Origin: Labrenzia sp. CE80
GTDB lineage: Bacteria > Pseudomonadota > Alphaproteobacteria > Rhizobiales > Stappiaceae
Direction: 5' to 3'
Length of the DNA stretch: 64,000 bases
NCBI RefSeq assembly: GCF_009650605.1
Contig: NZ_WAJT01000001.1
Location: 1,054,001-1,118,000 of the forward strand
Position numbers and translations under genes: made by a program. The notes under the pieces are model-generated. The model made no database searches, was not told the DNA's origin, and worked only from the letters and a program-made list of their open reading frames with translations. Every line of letters begins with the position of its first letter. Position 1 is the stretch's first letter. This document shows, one piece after another, positions 36,300-45,341 of the stretch.

Positions 36300-37631
36300 A
36301 TGCGCCTATCCCGCTTTTTCCTGCCCATTTTGAAGGAAACCCCAAAGGAGGCGGAGATCGTATCGCACCGGCTGATGCTGCGCGCCGGCATGATCCGCCA
36401 GCAATCGGCGGGGATCTACTCCTGGCTGCCGCTTGGCCTTCGGGTGCTGCGCAAGATCGAACGAATCGTGGAGGAGGAGCAGGCACGGGCAGGGGCGGTG
36501 CAGCTGCTGATGCCGACGATCCAGTCTGCCGAGCTTTGGCGCGAAAGTGGGCGGTATGACGCTTACGGCAAGGAAATGCTGCGTATAACCGACCGGCACG
36601 ACCGCGATATGCTCTACGGTCCGACAAATGAGGAGATGATTACTGACATCTTCCGGTCCTCTGTTCGCTCCTACAAGGACCTGCCTCTGAACCTTTATCA
36701 CATTCAGTGGAAGTTCCGCGACGAGGTGCGGCCGCGGTTTGGTGTGATGCGCGGCCGTGAGTTCCTGATGAAGGATGCCTATTCCTTCGATCTGGACCAG
36801 GAAAAGGCCGTCGAATCCTACAATCGTATGTTCGTCGCTTATTTGCGGACCTATCGGCGCATGGGCCTGACAGCCATTCCAATGCGCGCCGAGACGGGGC
36901 CCATCGGCGGTGACCTCAGCCACGAGTTCATCGTTCTGGCCGACACGGGAGAGAGCGCGGTTTTCTGCCATGCCGATTTCCTGACCAAGGAGATACCGGG
37001 CGAGGACGTGGATTTCGACAGCGATCTGAGCCCGATTGTTGCTGACTGGACCTCGAACTATGCCGCGACTGAAGATGTCGTTGACATGGCTGAGTTTGAG
37101 GCAGCCGTTCCGGAAGACAAGCGAATTTCCGCCCGTGGGATCGAGGTCGGCCAAACTTTCTACTTCGGCACCAAATACTCTGAGCCGATGGGCGCGAAAG
37201 TTACCGGACCGGATGGCAAGGACGTGCCGGTCCATATGGGCTCTTATGGTGTCGGGGTGTCGCGTCTTCTTGGTGCAATCATCGAGGCGAGCCACGATGA
37301 CGATGGCATCATCTGGCCGGCATCTGTTGCGCCGTTCCATGTGGGCGTCGTTAACCTGAAGCCAGGCGACGATCTGACCGATGGCGCGTGCGAAGATCTC
37401 TACGCAAAGCTGGAAGCAGCAGACATCGAGGTCCTTTATGACGACACGGACCAGCGTGCGGGAGCTAAGTTCGCGAGCATGGACCTGATCGGACTGCCGT
37501 TCCAGGCCGTCGGCGGTCCACGTGGGCTGAAAGACGGTCTCTTTGAGGTCAAAGACCGCCGCAGCGGCGAAAAAGAGATGCTGTCCCCAGAAGCCACGTT
37601 CAACAAGCTGAAAGCGGCATTGACGGTTTGA
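36300..37631 (+). CDS. proS: Prolyl-tRNA synthetase
   Basis: A 443-residue class II synthetase, the short alphaproteobacterial type without the large editing insertion between motifs 2 and 3. TNEE is at 109-112, the motif 2 region FRDEVRPRFG at 139-148, and motif 3 in GSYGVGVSRLLGA near the C-terminal part. An anticodon-binding domain follows. The start is ATG 36300, with AGAGAG upstream. Confidence 0.97.
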   Translation: MRLSRFFLPILKETPKEAEIVSHRLMLRAGMIRQQSAGIYSWLPLGLRVLRKIERIVEEEQARAGAVQLLMPTIQSAELWRESGRYDAYGKEMLRITDRHDRDMLYGPTNEEMITDIFRSSVRSYKDLPLNLYHIQWKFRDEVRPRFGVMRGREFLMKDAYSFDLDQEKAVESYNRMFVAYLRTYRRMGLTAIPMRAETGPIGGDLSHEFIVLADTGESAVFCHADFLTKEIPGEDVDFDSDLSPIVADWTSNYAATEDVVDMAEFEAAVPEDKRISARGIEVGQTFYFGTKYSEPMGAKVTGPDGKDVPVHMGSYGVGVSRLLGAIIEASHDDDGIIWPASVAPFHVGVVNLKPGDDLTDGACEDLYAKLEAADIEVLYDDTDQRAGAKFASMDLIGLPFQAVGGPRGLKDGLFEVKDRRSGEKEMLSPEATFNKLKAALTV

Positions 37632-37690
37632 GGCAGCTCGCCGATCCTCCCCGTTAGGATTCGCGGGGGCGGACAGCAGGTGGATGGCCC

Positions 37691-38998
37691 ATGACGGCGC
37701 ACACGAGCACAGAGTCTGAAACGGAAACCAGCAGCGGCGCCGGCGGGACACGTCCCTTTGCGCCGTTCGAGTGGATGATCGCGGGGCGCTATCTGCGGTC
37801 CCGGAGGCGCGAGACATTCATTTCGGTGATTGCCGGATTTTCTTTCGCGGGCATCATGCTCGGCGTGGCCACATTGATCATCGTGATGGCGGTGATGAAC
37901 GGCTTTCGGTCCGAGTTGCTGAGCAAGATCCTTGGCATCAATGGCCATATGCTTGTCCAGCCAATCGACATGCCCCTGACCGATTATGATGCTGTCGCGG
38001 GGCGCCTGGAGACAATTCCCGGCGTTGTCAGTGCGATCCCGTTCGTTGAGGGACAGGCGCTAATCTCGGGTCCTGCCGGCAATCTTGGTGGCCTGGTGCG
38101 GGGACTTTGGGAAGCCGACGTTCGCCGAATTCCCCTTGTTGCTGAAAACATTCGCGCAGGCTCCCTCGATGACTTTGACGCCGGCAAGGGAATTGCTCTC
38201 GGCACGCGCATGGCGCAGGAACTGGGGGTCAGTCTTGGCGACAATGTCACGATCATCTCGCCGCGCGGCAATGTCACGCCGATGGGTGTGACGCCGAGGG
38301 TGAAGGGATATCCAGTCGCAGCGATCTTTGAAATCGGCATGAGTGAATACGACGGCACGTTCGTCTTCATGCCCATTGTCGAAGCGCAAGGGTTCTTCCG
38401 TATGGACGGAAAAGCAACCGGCGTCGAAGTCTATGTCACCGATCCGGATCTCGTCGGCGGTATGCGGTCGCTGGTGGAGGAGGGGGCTGAGCGCCCGACC
38501 TTTGTGACCGACTGGCGCCAGCGGAATGTAACTTTCTTCTCCGCGCTTGAGGTCGAGCGGAACGTGATGTTCATCATCCTCACGCTGATTGTCCTGGTCG
38601 CGGCGCTCAACATCATTTCCGGTCTGATCATGCTGGTGAAGGACAAGGGGCGCGACATTGCGATCCTGCGAACCATGGGGGCGACGCGGGGCGCGATCAT
38701 GCGCGTGTTCCTGATCACGGGCGCAAGCATCGGCTTTGTCGGGACGCTTGCCGGATTTGCCCTCGGACTGGTCGTCTGTCTCAACATCGAGAGCATAAGA
38801 CAGGGTGTGTCCTGGCTTACGTCGACGGAGTTGTTTGACCCGACGCTCTATTTCCTGTCGCGGCTGCCAGCTGAAATCGACAGCGGAGAAACCATTACGG
38901 TTCTGGTAATGGCGCTTGTGCTGTCGCTGCTGGCTACGCTCTACCCGGCTTGGCGGGCCGCGCGGCTCGATCCCGTTGAAGCCCTGAGGTACGAATGA
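37691..38998 (+). CDS. lolC: Lipoprotein-releasing ABC transporter permease (LolC/LolE family)
   Basis: A 435-residue inner-membrane permease. It has a hydrophilic N-terminus, one helix (about 45-70), a large periplasmic domain, then three C-terminal helices (about 295-425) ending ARLDPVEALRYE. With LolD it extracts outer-membrane lipoproteins from the inner membrane and passes them to LolA. As in most alphaproteobacteria there is one permease gene rather than separate lolC and lolE. It overlaps lolD by four bases. Confidence 0.95.
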   Translation: MTAHTSTESETETSSGAGGTRPFAPFEWMIAGRYLRSRRRETFISVIAGFSFAGIMLGVATLIIVMAVMNGFRSELLSKILGINGHMLVQPIDMPLTDYDAVAGRLETIPGVVSAIPFVEGQALISGPAGNLGGLVRGLWEADVRRIPLVAENIRAGSLDDFDAGKGIALGTRMAQELGVSLGDNVTIISPRGNVTPMGVTPRVKGYPVAAIFEIGMSEYDGTFVFMPIVEAQGFFRMDGKATGVEVYVTDPDLVGGMRSLVEEGAERPTFVTDWRQRNVTFFSALEVERNVMFIILTLIVLVAALNIISGLIMLVKDKGRDIAILRTMGATRGAIMRVFLITGASIGFVGTLAGFALGLVVCLNIESIRQGVSWLTSTELFDPTLYFLSRLPAEIDSGETITVLVMALVLSLLATLYPAWRAARLDPVEALRYE

Positions 38999-39732
38999 TG
39001 ACCGAGCCGGGTGCAACGATGGATCAGAGCGCGGTAGAGACGGCCCTCGCAAGCACAGCTCTTGCGCTGGTGGACGTCACGCGGAGTTTCTCCGAGGGCG
39101 AGCGGGAGTTGCATATCCTGCGCGGTGTCGATTTTGCGATACAGCCTGGTGAAATGGTTGCCCTCGTTGCGCCATCCGGGACGGGAAAGTCGACGCTGCT
39201 TCATATCGCCGGCCTCTTGGAACATCCGGATAGCGGTGACGTCTATGTCGGCGGAACAAATTGCGCCGAGCTTGATGACGAGTCGCGCACAGCGATCCGC
39301 CGCAACGACGTTGGCTTTGTCTACCAGTTTCACCATTTGCTGCCCGAGTTCACTGCCCTTGAGAATATCATGATGCCGCAAATGATAGCTGGCCTTGCAA
39401 AGAAGGAAGCTGCTGTCCGGGCGCAGGAACTTCTCGACTACATGCGTATGGGGGCACGCAGCAGCCACAGGCCGTCGGAACTTTCGGGTGGTGAGCAACA
39501 GCGTGTTGCGGTTGCCAGAGCTGTGGCCAATGCCCCGCGCGTTCTGCTTCTCGACGAGCCGACCGGTAATCTCGATCCGGAGACGGCGCATTACGTCTTT
39601 GAAGCTCTCCAGGCCCTGGTCCGGGCTTCGGGTGTTGCAACGCTCTTTGCGACCCACAACATGGAGATCGCTGGGCGCATGGATCGCTGCGTGACTCTCA
39701 AGGACGGGCATATCATCCCCCTTGCTCTTTAG
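38995..39732 (+). CDS. lolD: Lipoprotein-releasing ABC transporter ATPase LolD
   Basis: A 245-residue ABC ATPase with Walker A APSGTGKST (59-67), signature LSGGEQQR (163-170) and Walker B LLLDEP (184-189). The first Walker A residue is Ala instead of the common Gly, which is tolerated. The ATGA overlap with lolC indicates coupled translation and a LolCD complex. Confidence 0.96.
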   Translation: MMTEPGATMDQSAVETALASTALALVDVTRSFSEGERELHILRGVDFAIQPGEMVALVAPSGTGKSTLLHIAGLLEHPDSGDVYVGGTNCAELDDESRTAIRRNDVGFVYQFHHLLPEFTALENIMMPQMIAGLAKKEAAVRAQELLDYMRMGARSSHRPSELSGGEQQRVAVARAVANAPRVLLLDEPTGNLDPETAHYVFEALQALVRASGVATLFATHNMEIAGRMDRCVTLKDGHIIPLAL

Positions 39733-39880
39733 GCCGTAGTGCGGACGTTCAATGTCTCCAACTTGATAGGACGAGGGCGCCCACGCGACTTGAGGGCGGT
39801 GTATCAGTGGGAGAACAAAACAAAAACATGTGAGAATTCAGTGGCTTTTCTGACTTCTGCAGAGTGAGAACAAAAAGTGC

Positions 39881-39909
39881 TTGCAATAAGAACATGAAGT
39901 GAACATAAT
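39881..39909 (+). promoter_or_regulatory. Promoter of the SOS peptide gene
   Basis: TTGCAA (39881-39886), exactly 17 bases of spacer, and CATAAT (39904-39909). The expected transcription start near 39916 would leave a leader of about 35 bases before the ATG at 39951. The LexA site overlaps the spacer and the first -10 base. Confidence 0.75.
39890..39904 (+). promoter_or_regulatory. LexA (SOS) box, alphaproteobacterial type
   Basis: GAAC-N7-GAAC, an exact match to the direct-repeat LexA site of alphaproteobacteria (GTTC-N7-GTTC on the other strand). It sits between the -35 and -10 elements, where bound LexA would block RNA polymerase. Single GAAC half-sites also occur at 39813 and 39868. Confidence 0.8.
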
Positions 39910-39950
39910 CACTTTTAGAGTGAAACCTTACTTCGTGTTGGAGAGACAAG

Positions 39951-40049
39951 ATGTTCCACATGGCTCGCGATTTTGCTGCATTCGGTTCTATGGTTGCCTT
40001 CTGTGCGACGCTGGTTGTCTGGGGTGATGTGCTCATGGCGGTCAACTGA
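39951..40049 (+). CDS. SOS-controlled 32-residue membrane peptide
   Basis: The 32-codon frame starts MFHMARDFAAFG and ends VLMAVN. A GGAGAG ribosome site (39940-39945) stands five bases before the ATG, and a near-consensus promoter overlapped by a LexA box lies 42-70 bases upstream. Residues about 8-31 form one hydrophobic helix with a basic residue (Arg6) before it, so it should be a single-pass inner-membrane peptide. By size, topology and SOS control it resembles SidA (29 residues) of Caulobacter, which blocks division through FtsW/FtsN. I infer a similar checkpoint role; no sequence identity to SidA is claimed. dnaE follows after 192 bases. Confidence 0.75.
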   Translation: MFHMARDFAAFGSMVAFCATLVVWGDVLMAVN

Positions 40050-40068
40050 CACCGGGCTTGATGTTCTG

Positions 40069-40089
40069 CGGGCTAGACGTTGTAGCCCG
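40069..40089 (+). terminator. Hairpin after the SOS peptide gene
   Basis: 7-bp inverted repeat CGGGCTA / TAGCCCG with a 7-base loop, 20 bases past the stop. No T-run follows, so read-through into dnaE is possible. Confidence 0.35.
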
Positions 40090-40241
40090 GCTGCGATGGC
40101 GGGTGGCCTGCAGTGAACAACGGTAAAGACTCGGCTGCAGGTGCCTGTGGCGGGTCGACAGGGACGGCACAACACGGTTCACTTGACGGTGATTCTTTCA
40201 GATAAGGGAGGCGAAACGCTTCCCGTCGTGTTTGGTGCGCC

Positions 40242-43200
40242 ATGTCCAGCGAATTCCCTTCTTCCGATCAAGGCAGCGATCTGACAGCAGCAGATGGTCC
40301 CGCTAAAGCCGCTGCCGAGCGCGTTGGCTACGTCCACCTCAGGGTACATTCTGCACTTTCCCTGCTAGAGGGCGCGCTACCGATCAAGAAGCTGCTCGAT
40401 TTGGCAAAGTCGGACGATCAACCGGCTCTCGCCATCACCGACACGGGCAACCTTTTCGGTGCTCAGGAATTTTCCGCCAAGGCTTGGGGGGCGGGTATCC
40501 AGCCCATCATCGGCTGCCAGCTGTCGGTTGCCTTTGGCGGTGCGTCTGGGGGCGGGGACCGTCATGGCGATCTCAATCTGTCCGACATTGTCGTGCTCGC
40601 CTGCTCGGAAGAGGGCTATGAGAACCTGATGGAGCTCAGCTCCCGGGCGTTTCTCGATACGGACACGGGATTGAAGCCCCATGTGACCTCGGACTACCTG
40701 GCAGCAAAGTCAGGTGGGCTCATTCTTCTGACAGGCGGCATTCACGGTCCGGTAGGGCAGGCTTTGCTTGCTGGGAGGAAAGATGATGCACGGGCACGGC
40801 TGACATGGCTGTCCGATCAGTTCCCTGGCAGGTGCTATGTGGAAATTCAGCGCCACGGCATGGAGCCGGAGCGACGCACCGAAAGTGATTTTCTAGAGCT
40901 TGCCTATACTCTTGGTTTGCCGCTGGTTGCCACCAATGAGGCATTTTTCCCCGCAAGGGAGGATTATGAGGCGCATGATGCCCTGATCTGCATTTCCGAG
41001 GGGCGGGTCATCATCGAGGATGATCGCCGCCGGCTGACACCGGAACACTATTTCAAGTCCCGGGAGGAAATGCAGGCGCTGTTTTCGGATCTGCCGGAAG
41101 CCGTTGCGTCGACGGTCGAGATTGCGCAACGCTGTCACTATCGTCCCTTGCGCCGCGATCCCATTCTGCCGAGGTTTGCCGGTGCGGATGCAGATCCCGA
41201 AGAAGCGGTGCGCGTCGAGGCTGAGGAACTCAAGCGGCAGGCGCGCGAAGGCTTGCAGGCCCGTCTCGACGCCCATGGACTTGCGCCGGGGCTGGAGGAA
41301 AAAGACTATTGGGAGCGGCTCGACTATGAGCTGGGCATCATCGAGCGGATGAAGTTTCCCGGCTACTTTTTGATCGTTGCCGACTTCATCAAATGGGGCA
41401 AGGCCCAGGATATTCCGGTTGGTCCCGGTCGTGGCTCTGGTGCGGGGTCGCTGGTTGCCTGGTCCTTGACCATCACCGATCTCGATCCGATGCGGTTCTC
41501 TTTGCTGTTCGAACGGTTCCTCAACCCGGAACGCGTCTCGATGCCCGACTTTGACATCGACTTCTGTCAGAGCCGGCGGGAAGAGGTTATCCGCTATGTT
41601 CAGGAAAAATATGGCCGTCAGCAGGTGGCTCAGATCATCACATTCGGGTCCCTGCAGGCACGTGCGGTGTTGCGCGACGTGGGGCGCGTGTTGCAGATGC
41701 CCTATGGCCAGGTGGACAGGCTCTGCAAGCTCGTGCCGGCCAATCCGGCAAACCCGGTGACTTTGGCCCAGGCGATCGAAGACGAGCCGAGGCTTCGTGA
41801 GGCGGCCCGTGAGGAAGAGATCGTTGACAAACTGCTGACCATGGCGCAGAAGCTCGAGGGGCTTTATCGCCATGCTTCGACCCATGCCGCCGGCGTTGTC
41901 ATCGGCGATCGGCCGCTCGAAAAACTTGTGCCGCTTTATCGCGATCCGCGCTCGGACATGCCCGTTGCGCAGTTCAACATGAAGATGGTCGAAGATGCCG
42001 GCCTGGTGAAGTTCGACTTTCTCGGCCTGAAGACACTGACGGTGATTGATACGGCTGTGAAGCTGATCGAGCGGCGGGGCATCAAGGTCGATGTGGCCGC
42101 GCTTCCGATTGATGATGCGCCGAGCTACGAAATGTTGACCCGAGGCGAGACATTCGGTGTTTTCCAGCTGGAAAGTCAGGGCATGCGGCGCGCGGTTTCG
42201 GGCATGAAGCCAGACCGTTTTGAAGACATCATTGCGCTGGTAGCGCTCTATCGCCCCGGTCCCATGGAGAACATTCCCGTCTACAACGCGGTGAAGCATG
42301 GCGAGCAGGAGCCGGACTGTCTCCATCCCTTGCTCGAGCCGATCCTGATGGAGACCAACGGCATCATCGTCTACCAGGAACAGGTGATGCAGATCGCGCA
42401 GGTTCTGTCTGGCTATTCCCTCGGCGAGGCGGATCTTCTGCGCCGGGCCATGGGCAAGAAGATTGCCGCGGAGATGGAAGTCCAGCGTGCGCGCTTTGTC
42501 GACGGTGCCGTTGAGCGCGGTGTGAACAAGGCGCAGGCCGGATCGATCTTCGACCTCGTGGCGAAATTTGCGAACTACGGCTTCAACAAATCCCACGCGG
42601 CGGCCTATGCGCTGGTCTCCTATCATACGGCCTGGTTGAAGGCGAACCACCCGGTCGAGTTCATGGCCGCGTCCATGACGCTTGATATGGGCAATACCGA
42701 AAAGCTGGGCGATTTCCGACAGGAAGCCCGGCGAATGGGTATTGAGATCGTTCCGCCCTCGATCAACCGGTCCATGGTCGAATTCGATGTGCAGGACGGA
42801 AAGGTCGTCTACGCCATGGGCGCGATCAAGGGCGTCGGCGAACAGGCGGTCGAACATATCGTTGAGGTGCGCAGCCAGGGGGCGTTCAAGAGCCTGGGCG
42901 ATTTCGCCCGCAGGATTTCGCCAAAGCAGCTGAACAAACGGACCCTGGAGAACCTTCTGGCGGCGGGCGCATTTGACGAGCTTGAGCCCAACAGGGCGCG
43001 TGTTCTGGAGGGCCTCGACCGGATCATGGGACTGGCTCAGCGAACCGAAGAAAACAAGACCCTCGGGCAGGATGAGCTGTTTGGCGGCAGCGACAGCGAA
43101 GAACCCTTGCAGCTTCCTGATGTTGCGGGCTGGACGCCGGACGTGCGTTTGCAGCGCGAGCATGCGGCCATCGGCTTCTATCTCTCGGCGCACCCGCTCG

Positions 43201-43757
43201 ATGAGTATGACGAGTTGCTTGAAAAGATGCGGGTTCAGCCCTGGGCGAAATTTGCCGAAGCGGTGAAGAAGGGCGCTTCGGCAGGGCGTCTCGCCGGCAC
43301 GGTTATTTCCAAGCAGGAGCGCAAGACCAAGACCGGCAACAAGATGGGCATCGTCCGCTTTTCCGATGGCACGGGGCAGTTCGAGGGACTTCTCTTTAAG
43401 GAAAAGCTCGAGCAGTTCCGTGATGCCTTGGAGCCGGGACGCTCCATGGTGATTCTGGTTGGCGCCGACATGCGCGATGACGAGCCTTCGATCCGGATCG
43501 AACAGGTCGACCCGATCGAGAAAGTCGCGGCGCGCGTGCAAAAGAGCATGCGGGTGTTTTTGCGCGACGACCGTCCGATCCAAAGCCTCGTGCGTCATCT
43601 CAATGTGCGCGGCGAGGGGGATGTGACGGTGGTCGTTCTGCTGGAAAACGGCGCGCGCGAAGTGGAGGTGAAGCTGCCAGGCCGGTTCCGTCTTTCACCG
43701 GAAATTGCCGGAGCGCTCAAGGCCGTGCCTGGCGTGACGGATGTTCAGATGGCCTGA
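40242..43757 (+). CDS. dnaE: DNA polymerase III subunit alpha (replicative DnaE1)
   Basis: A 1171-residue family C polymerase. The N-terminal PHP domain starts YVHLRVHSALSLLEGA, the catalytic palm carries the metal-binding acidic motif PDFDID (435-440), and a helix-hairpin-helix and C-terminal OB fold (RLAGTVISKQERKTK) follow. The length, full PHP domain and lolC-lolD-dnaE order indicate the replicative enzyme rather than the SOS polymerase ImuC/DnaE2. No good ribosome site stands directly before the ATG. A GGGAGGCG / CGCTTCCC hairpin lies 23-36 bases upstream. Confidence 0.97.
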   Translation: MSSEFPSSDQGSDLTAADGPAKAAAERVGYVHLRVHSALSLLEGALPIKKLLDLAKSDDQPALAITDTGNLFGAQEFSAKAWGAGIQPIIGCQLSVAFGGASGGGDRHGDLNLSDIVVLACSEEGYENLMELSSRAFLDTDTGLKPHVTSDYLAAKSGGLILLTGGIHGPVGQALLAGRKDDARARLTWLSDQFPGRCYVEIQRHGMEPERRTESDFLELAYTLGLPLVATNEAFFPAREDYEAHDALICISEGRVIIEDDRRRLTPEHYFKSREEMQALFSDLPEAVASTVEIAQRCHYRPLRRDPILPRFAGADADPEEAVRVEAEELKRQAREGLQARLDAHGLAPGLEEKDYWERLDYELGIIERMKFPGYFLIVADFIKWGKAQDIPVGPGRGSGAGSLVAWSLTITDLDPMRFSLLFERFLNPERVSMPDFDIDFCQSRREEVIRYVQEKYGRQQVAQIITFGSLQARAVLRDVGRVLQMPYGQVDRLCKLVPANPANPVTLAQAIEDEPRLREAAREEEIVDKLLTMAQKLEGLYRHASTHAAGVVIGDRPLEKLVPLYRDPRSDMPVAQFNMKMVEDAGLVKFDFLGLKTLTVIDTAVKLIERRGIKVDVAALPIDDAPSYEMLTRGETFGVFQLESQGMRRAVSGMKPDRFEDIIALVALYRPGPMENIPVYNAVKHGEQEPDCLHPLLEPILMETNGIIVYQEQVMQIAQVLSGYSLGEADLLRRAMGKKIAAEMEVQRARFVDGAVERGVNKAQAGSIFDLVAKFANYGFNKSHAAAYALVSYHTAWLKANHPVEFMAASMTLDMGNTEKLGDFRQEARRMGIEIVPPSINRSMVEFDVQDGKVVYAMGAIKGVGEQAVEHIVEVRSQGAFKSLGDFARRISPKQLNKRTLENLLAAGAFDELEPNRARVLEGLDRIMGLAQRTEENKTLGQDELFGGSDSEEPLQLPDVAGWTPDVRLQREHAAIGFYLSAHPLDEYDELLEKMRVQPWAKFAEAVKKGASAGRLAGTVISKQERKTKTGNKMGIVRFSDGTGQFEGLLFKEKLEQFRDALEPGRSMVILVGADMRDDEPSIRIEQVDPIEKVAARVQKSMRVFLRDDRPIQSLVRHLNVRGEGDVTVVVLLENGAREVEVKLPGRFRLSPEIAGALKAVPGVTDVQMA

Positions 43758-43781
43758 CTCAAATCGTCAGGCTTTGGGCGC

Positions 43782-44186
43782 CTAAGACGCCGCAGGCCAG
43801 ATGATTTCTAGGCGGATGCCACCAGGTTCGGCGAACATCATGTGCATGCGTGGCCCGCCCGACAATGGTTCGGGCTGAAACTCGATGACGACACCTGGCC
43901 AGCTGGAGATTTTTTCAGCCATGGCCATAAGAGCCGCCTGGCTTTCCACCTCCAGGGCGACATGGTGCAGACGGATATTGGACTTGCGGTCGAATGGCGT
44001 TATCGAAGAATTCCGGTCTGCTTGCCAGAGCGTGAAGCGGCAGACACCGTCAGTTACCGTCGTGCGTGGGTAGCTTTAATCGCGGTTCAGCAAGGACCAG
44101 CCCAGGCAGTCGGTAAAGAACGTCGTGGTCTGTTCCAGATCAAGGACAGTGAGCCCCAAGTGGTTGATTCCGATTGTTCCGGGCAT
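43782..44186 (-). pseudogene. VOC (glyoxalase/bleomycin-resistance) family protein broken by one stop codon
   Basis: Reading minus from ATG 44186 (AGGAG ribosome site upstream) gives MPGTIGINHLGLTVLDLEQ, then a TAA at codon 37 (44076-44078). The same frame continues without another stop through SYPRTTVTDGVCRFTLWQAD, NIRLHHVALEVES and MHMMFAEPGGIRLEIIWP to TAG at 43782. Joined, it is a normal one-domain VOC protein of 134 codons. One base change from GAA or CAA, or a short change from a Pro codon, would give the TAA. It may be a recent pseudogene or a sequencing error. The substrate is unknown. It converges on dnaE. Confidence 0.85.
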
Positions 44187-44361
44187 GCATGCTCCTGTTC
44201 CGCCGCTCGCTGTCATTGAGCGAAAGATGCAATTGAAACCGGTGCCTGGCAATCGGCATAGCAGACCAAGCCGAACGGCGCACGTTGCCATCTTGTTGAA
44301 GGTGGTCTTCCCAAGATCTTGGGACGCTTTGAAAACACGCATGTTTTCTAGGCAATAGGTC

Positions 44362-44390
44362 TTGAATTTGTTGAAACTGCCGCTTATAAG
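44362..44390 (+). promoter_or_regulatory. Promoter of rpsB-tsf
   Basis: TTGAAT (44362-44367), a 17-base spacer and TATAAG (44385-44390). Transcription would start near 44397, giving a leader of about 120 bases. Confidence 0.65.
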
Positions 44391-44516
44391 GCGCGCATTC
44401 CACACGCAAGGGGCGGAAACCGAGCTTATCGGCCTTCCATCCGGTGACGATCTGGATTTGTCCAGCGTCCAAATCCTCTTGCGGAGGTCAAACCGGAAAA
44501 TCAGGAGTTCAGGGCC
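44391..44516 (+). other. rpsB 5' leader
   Basis: The probable untranslated leader of about 120 bases contains no open frame and ends in an AGGAG site (44503-44507). Leaders of ribosomal protein genes often carry autoregulatory structures; I could not fold this one reliably. Confidence 0.4.
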
Positions 44517-45335
44517 ATGGCTTTGCCCGATATCAACATGCGTCAGCTGCTCGAAGCTGGCGTTCACTTTGGTCACCAGAAGCACCGTTGGAACCCGCGT
44601 ATGGGTCAGTACATCTTTGGTGTACGCAACGATGTGCACATCATCGATCTGGCTCAGACCGTTCCGCTTATGCACCAGGCTCTGAAAGCTGTCAGCGACA
44701 CCGTCGCAGGCGGTGGCCGCGTTCTGCTCGTTGGCACCAAGCGTCAGGCGCAGGAAGCTGTTGCTTCGAGCGCGCGCAACTCTGCGCAGTACTTCGTCAA
44801 CGCTCGCTGGCTCGGCGGCATGCTGACCAACTGGAAGACCATCTCCCAGTCGATCCAGCGTCTTCGCAAGCTCGAAGAAACCCTCAATTCTGATGCTGCA
44901 AATGCTCTGACCAAGAAAGAGCGTCTGTTCATGGACCGCGAGCGCGAAAAGCTCGAGCGGAACCTTGGCGGTATCAAGGACATGGGCGGCATTCCGGACC
45001 TGATCTTCGTGATCGATACCAACCGTGAATCCATCGCCATTCAGGAAGCACGCCGTCTGGGTATCCCGGTCGCTGCTATCCTTGACAGCAACTCCAACCC
45101 TGAAGGCATCACCTATCCGGTGCCGGGTAACGACGATGCTGGCCGTGCAATTGCGCTTTACTGCGATCTGATTGCCCGTTCCGCGATCGACGGTATCTCC
45201 CGCGCTCAGGGTGCATCGGGCATGGATGTTGGCGCTGGTGAAGAGGCTCCGGTCGAAGAAGCACTCGCCGAAGTCGCAGCTGAAGAAGTCGTGGCTGAAG
45301 CTGCTCCGGCGACGGAAGCTGCTGCAGAAGCTTGA
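44517..45335 (+). CDS. rpsB: 30S ribosomal protein S2
   Basis: A 272-residue S2 protein, starting MALPDINMRQLLEAGVHFGH and containing RWNPRMGQYIFG, RWLGGMLTNWKTI and the PDLIFVIDTNRE block. A short acidic Ala/Glu-rich C-terminal tail (about 245-272) is added relative to the E. coli protein. It is followed by tsf, the usual pairing. Confidence 0.98.
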   Translation: MALPDINMRQLLEAGVHFGHQKHRWNPRMGQYIFGVRNDVHIIDLAQTVPLMHQALKAVSDTVAGGGRVLLVGTKRQAQEAVASSARNSAQYFVNARWLGGMLTNWKTISQSIQRLRKLEETLNSDAANALTKKERLFMDREREKLERNLGGIKDMGGIPDLIFVIDTNRESIAIQEARRLGIPVAAILDSNSNPEGITYPVPGNDDAGRAIALYCDLIARSAIDGISRAQGASGMDVGAGEEAPVEEALAEVAAEEVVAEAAPATEAAAEA

Positions 45336-45341
45336 TTTTTT

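Noticed and set aside
40893..43598. 901-residue minus-strand frame
   Set aside because: Antisense to dnaE, low-complexity His/Arg-rich composition, no ribosome site; an artefact of high-GC codon use.
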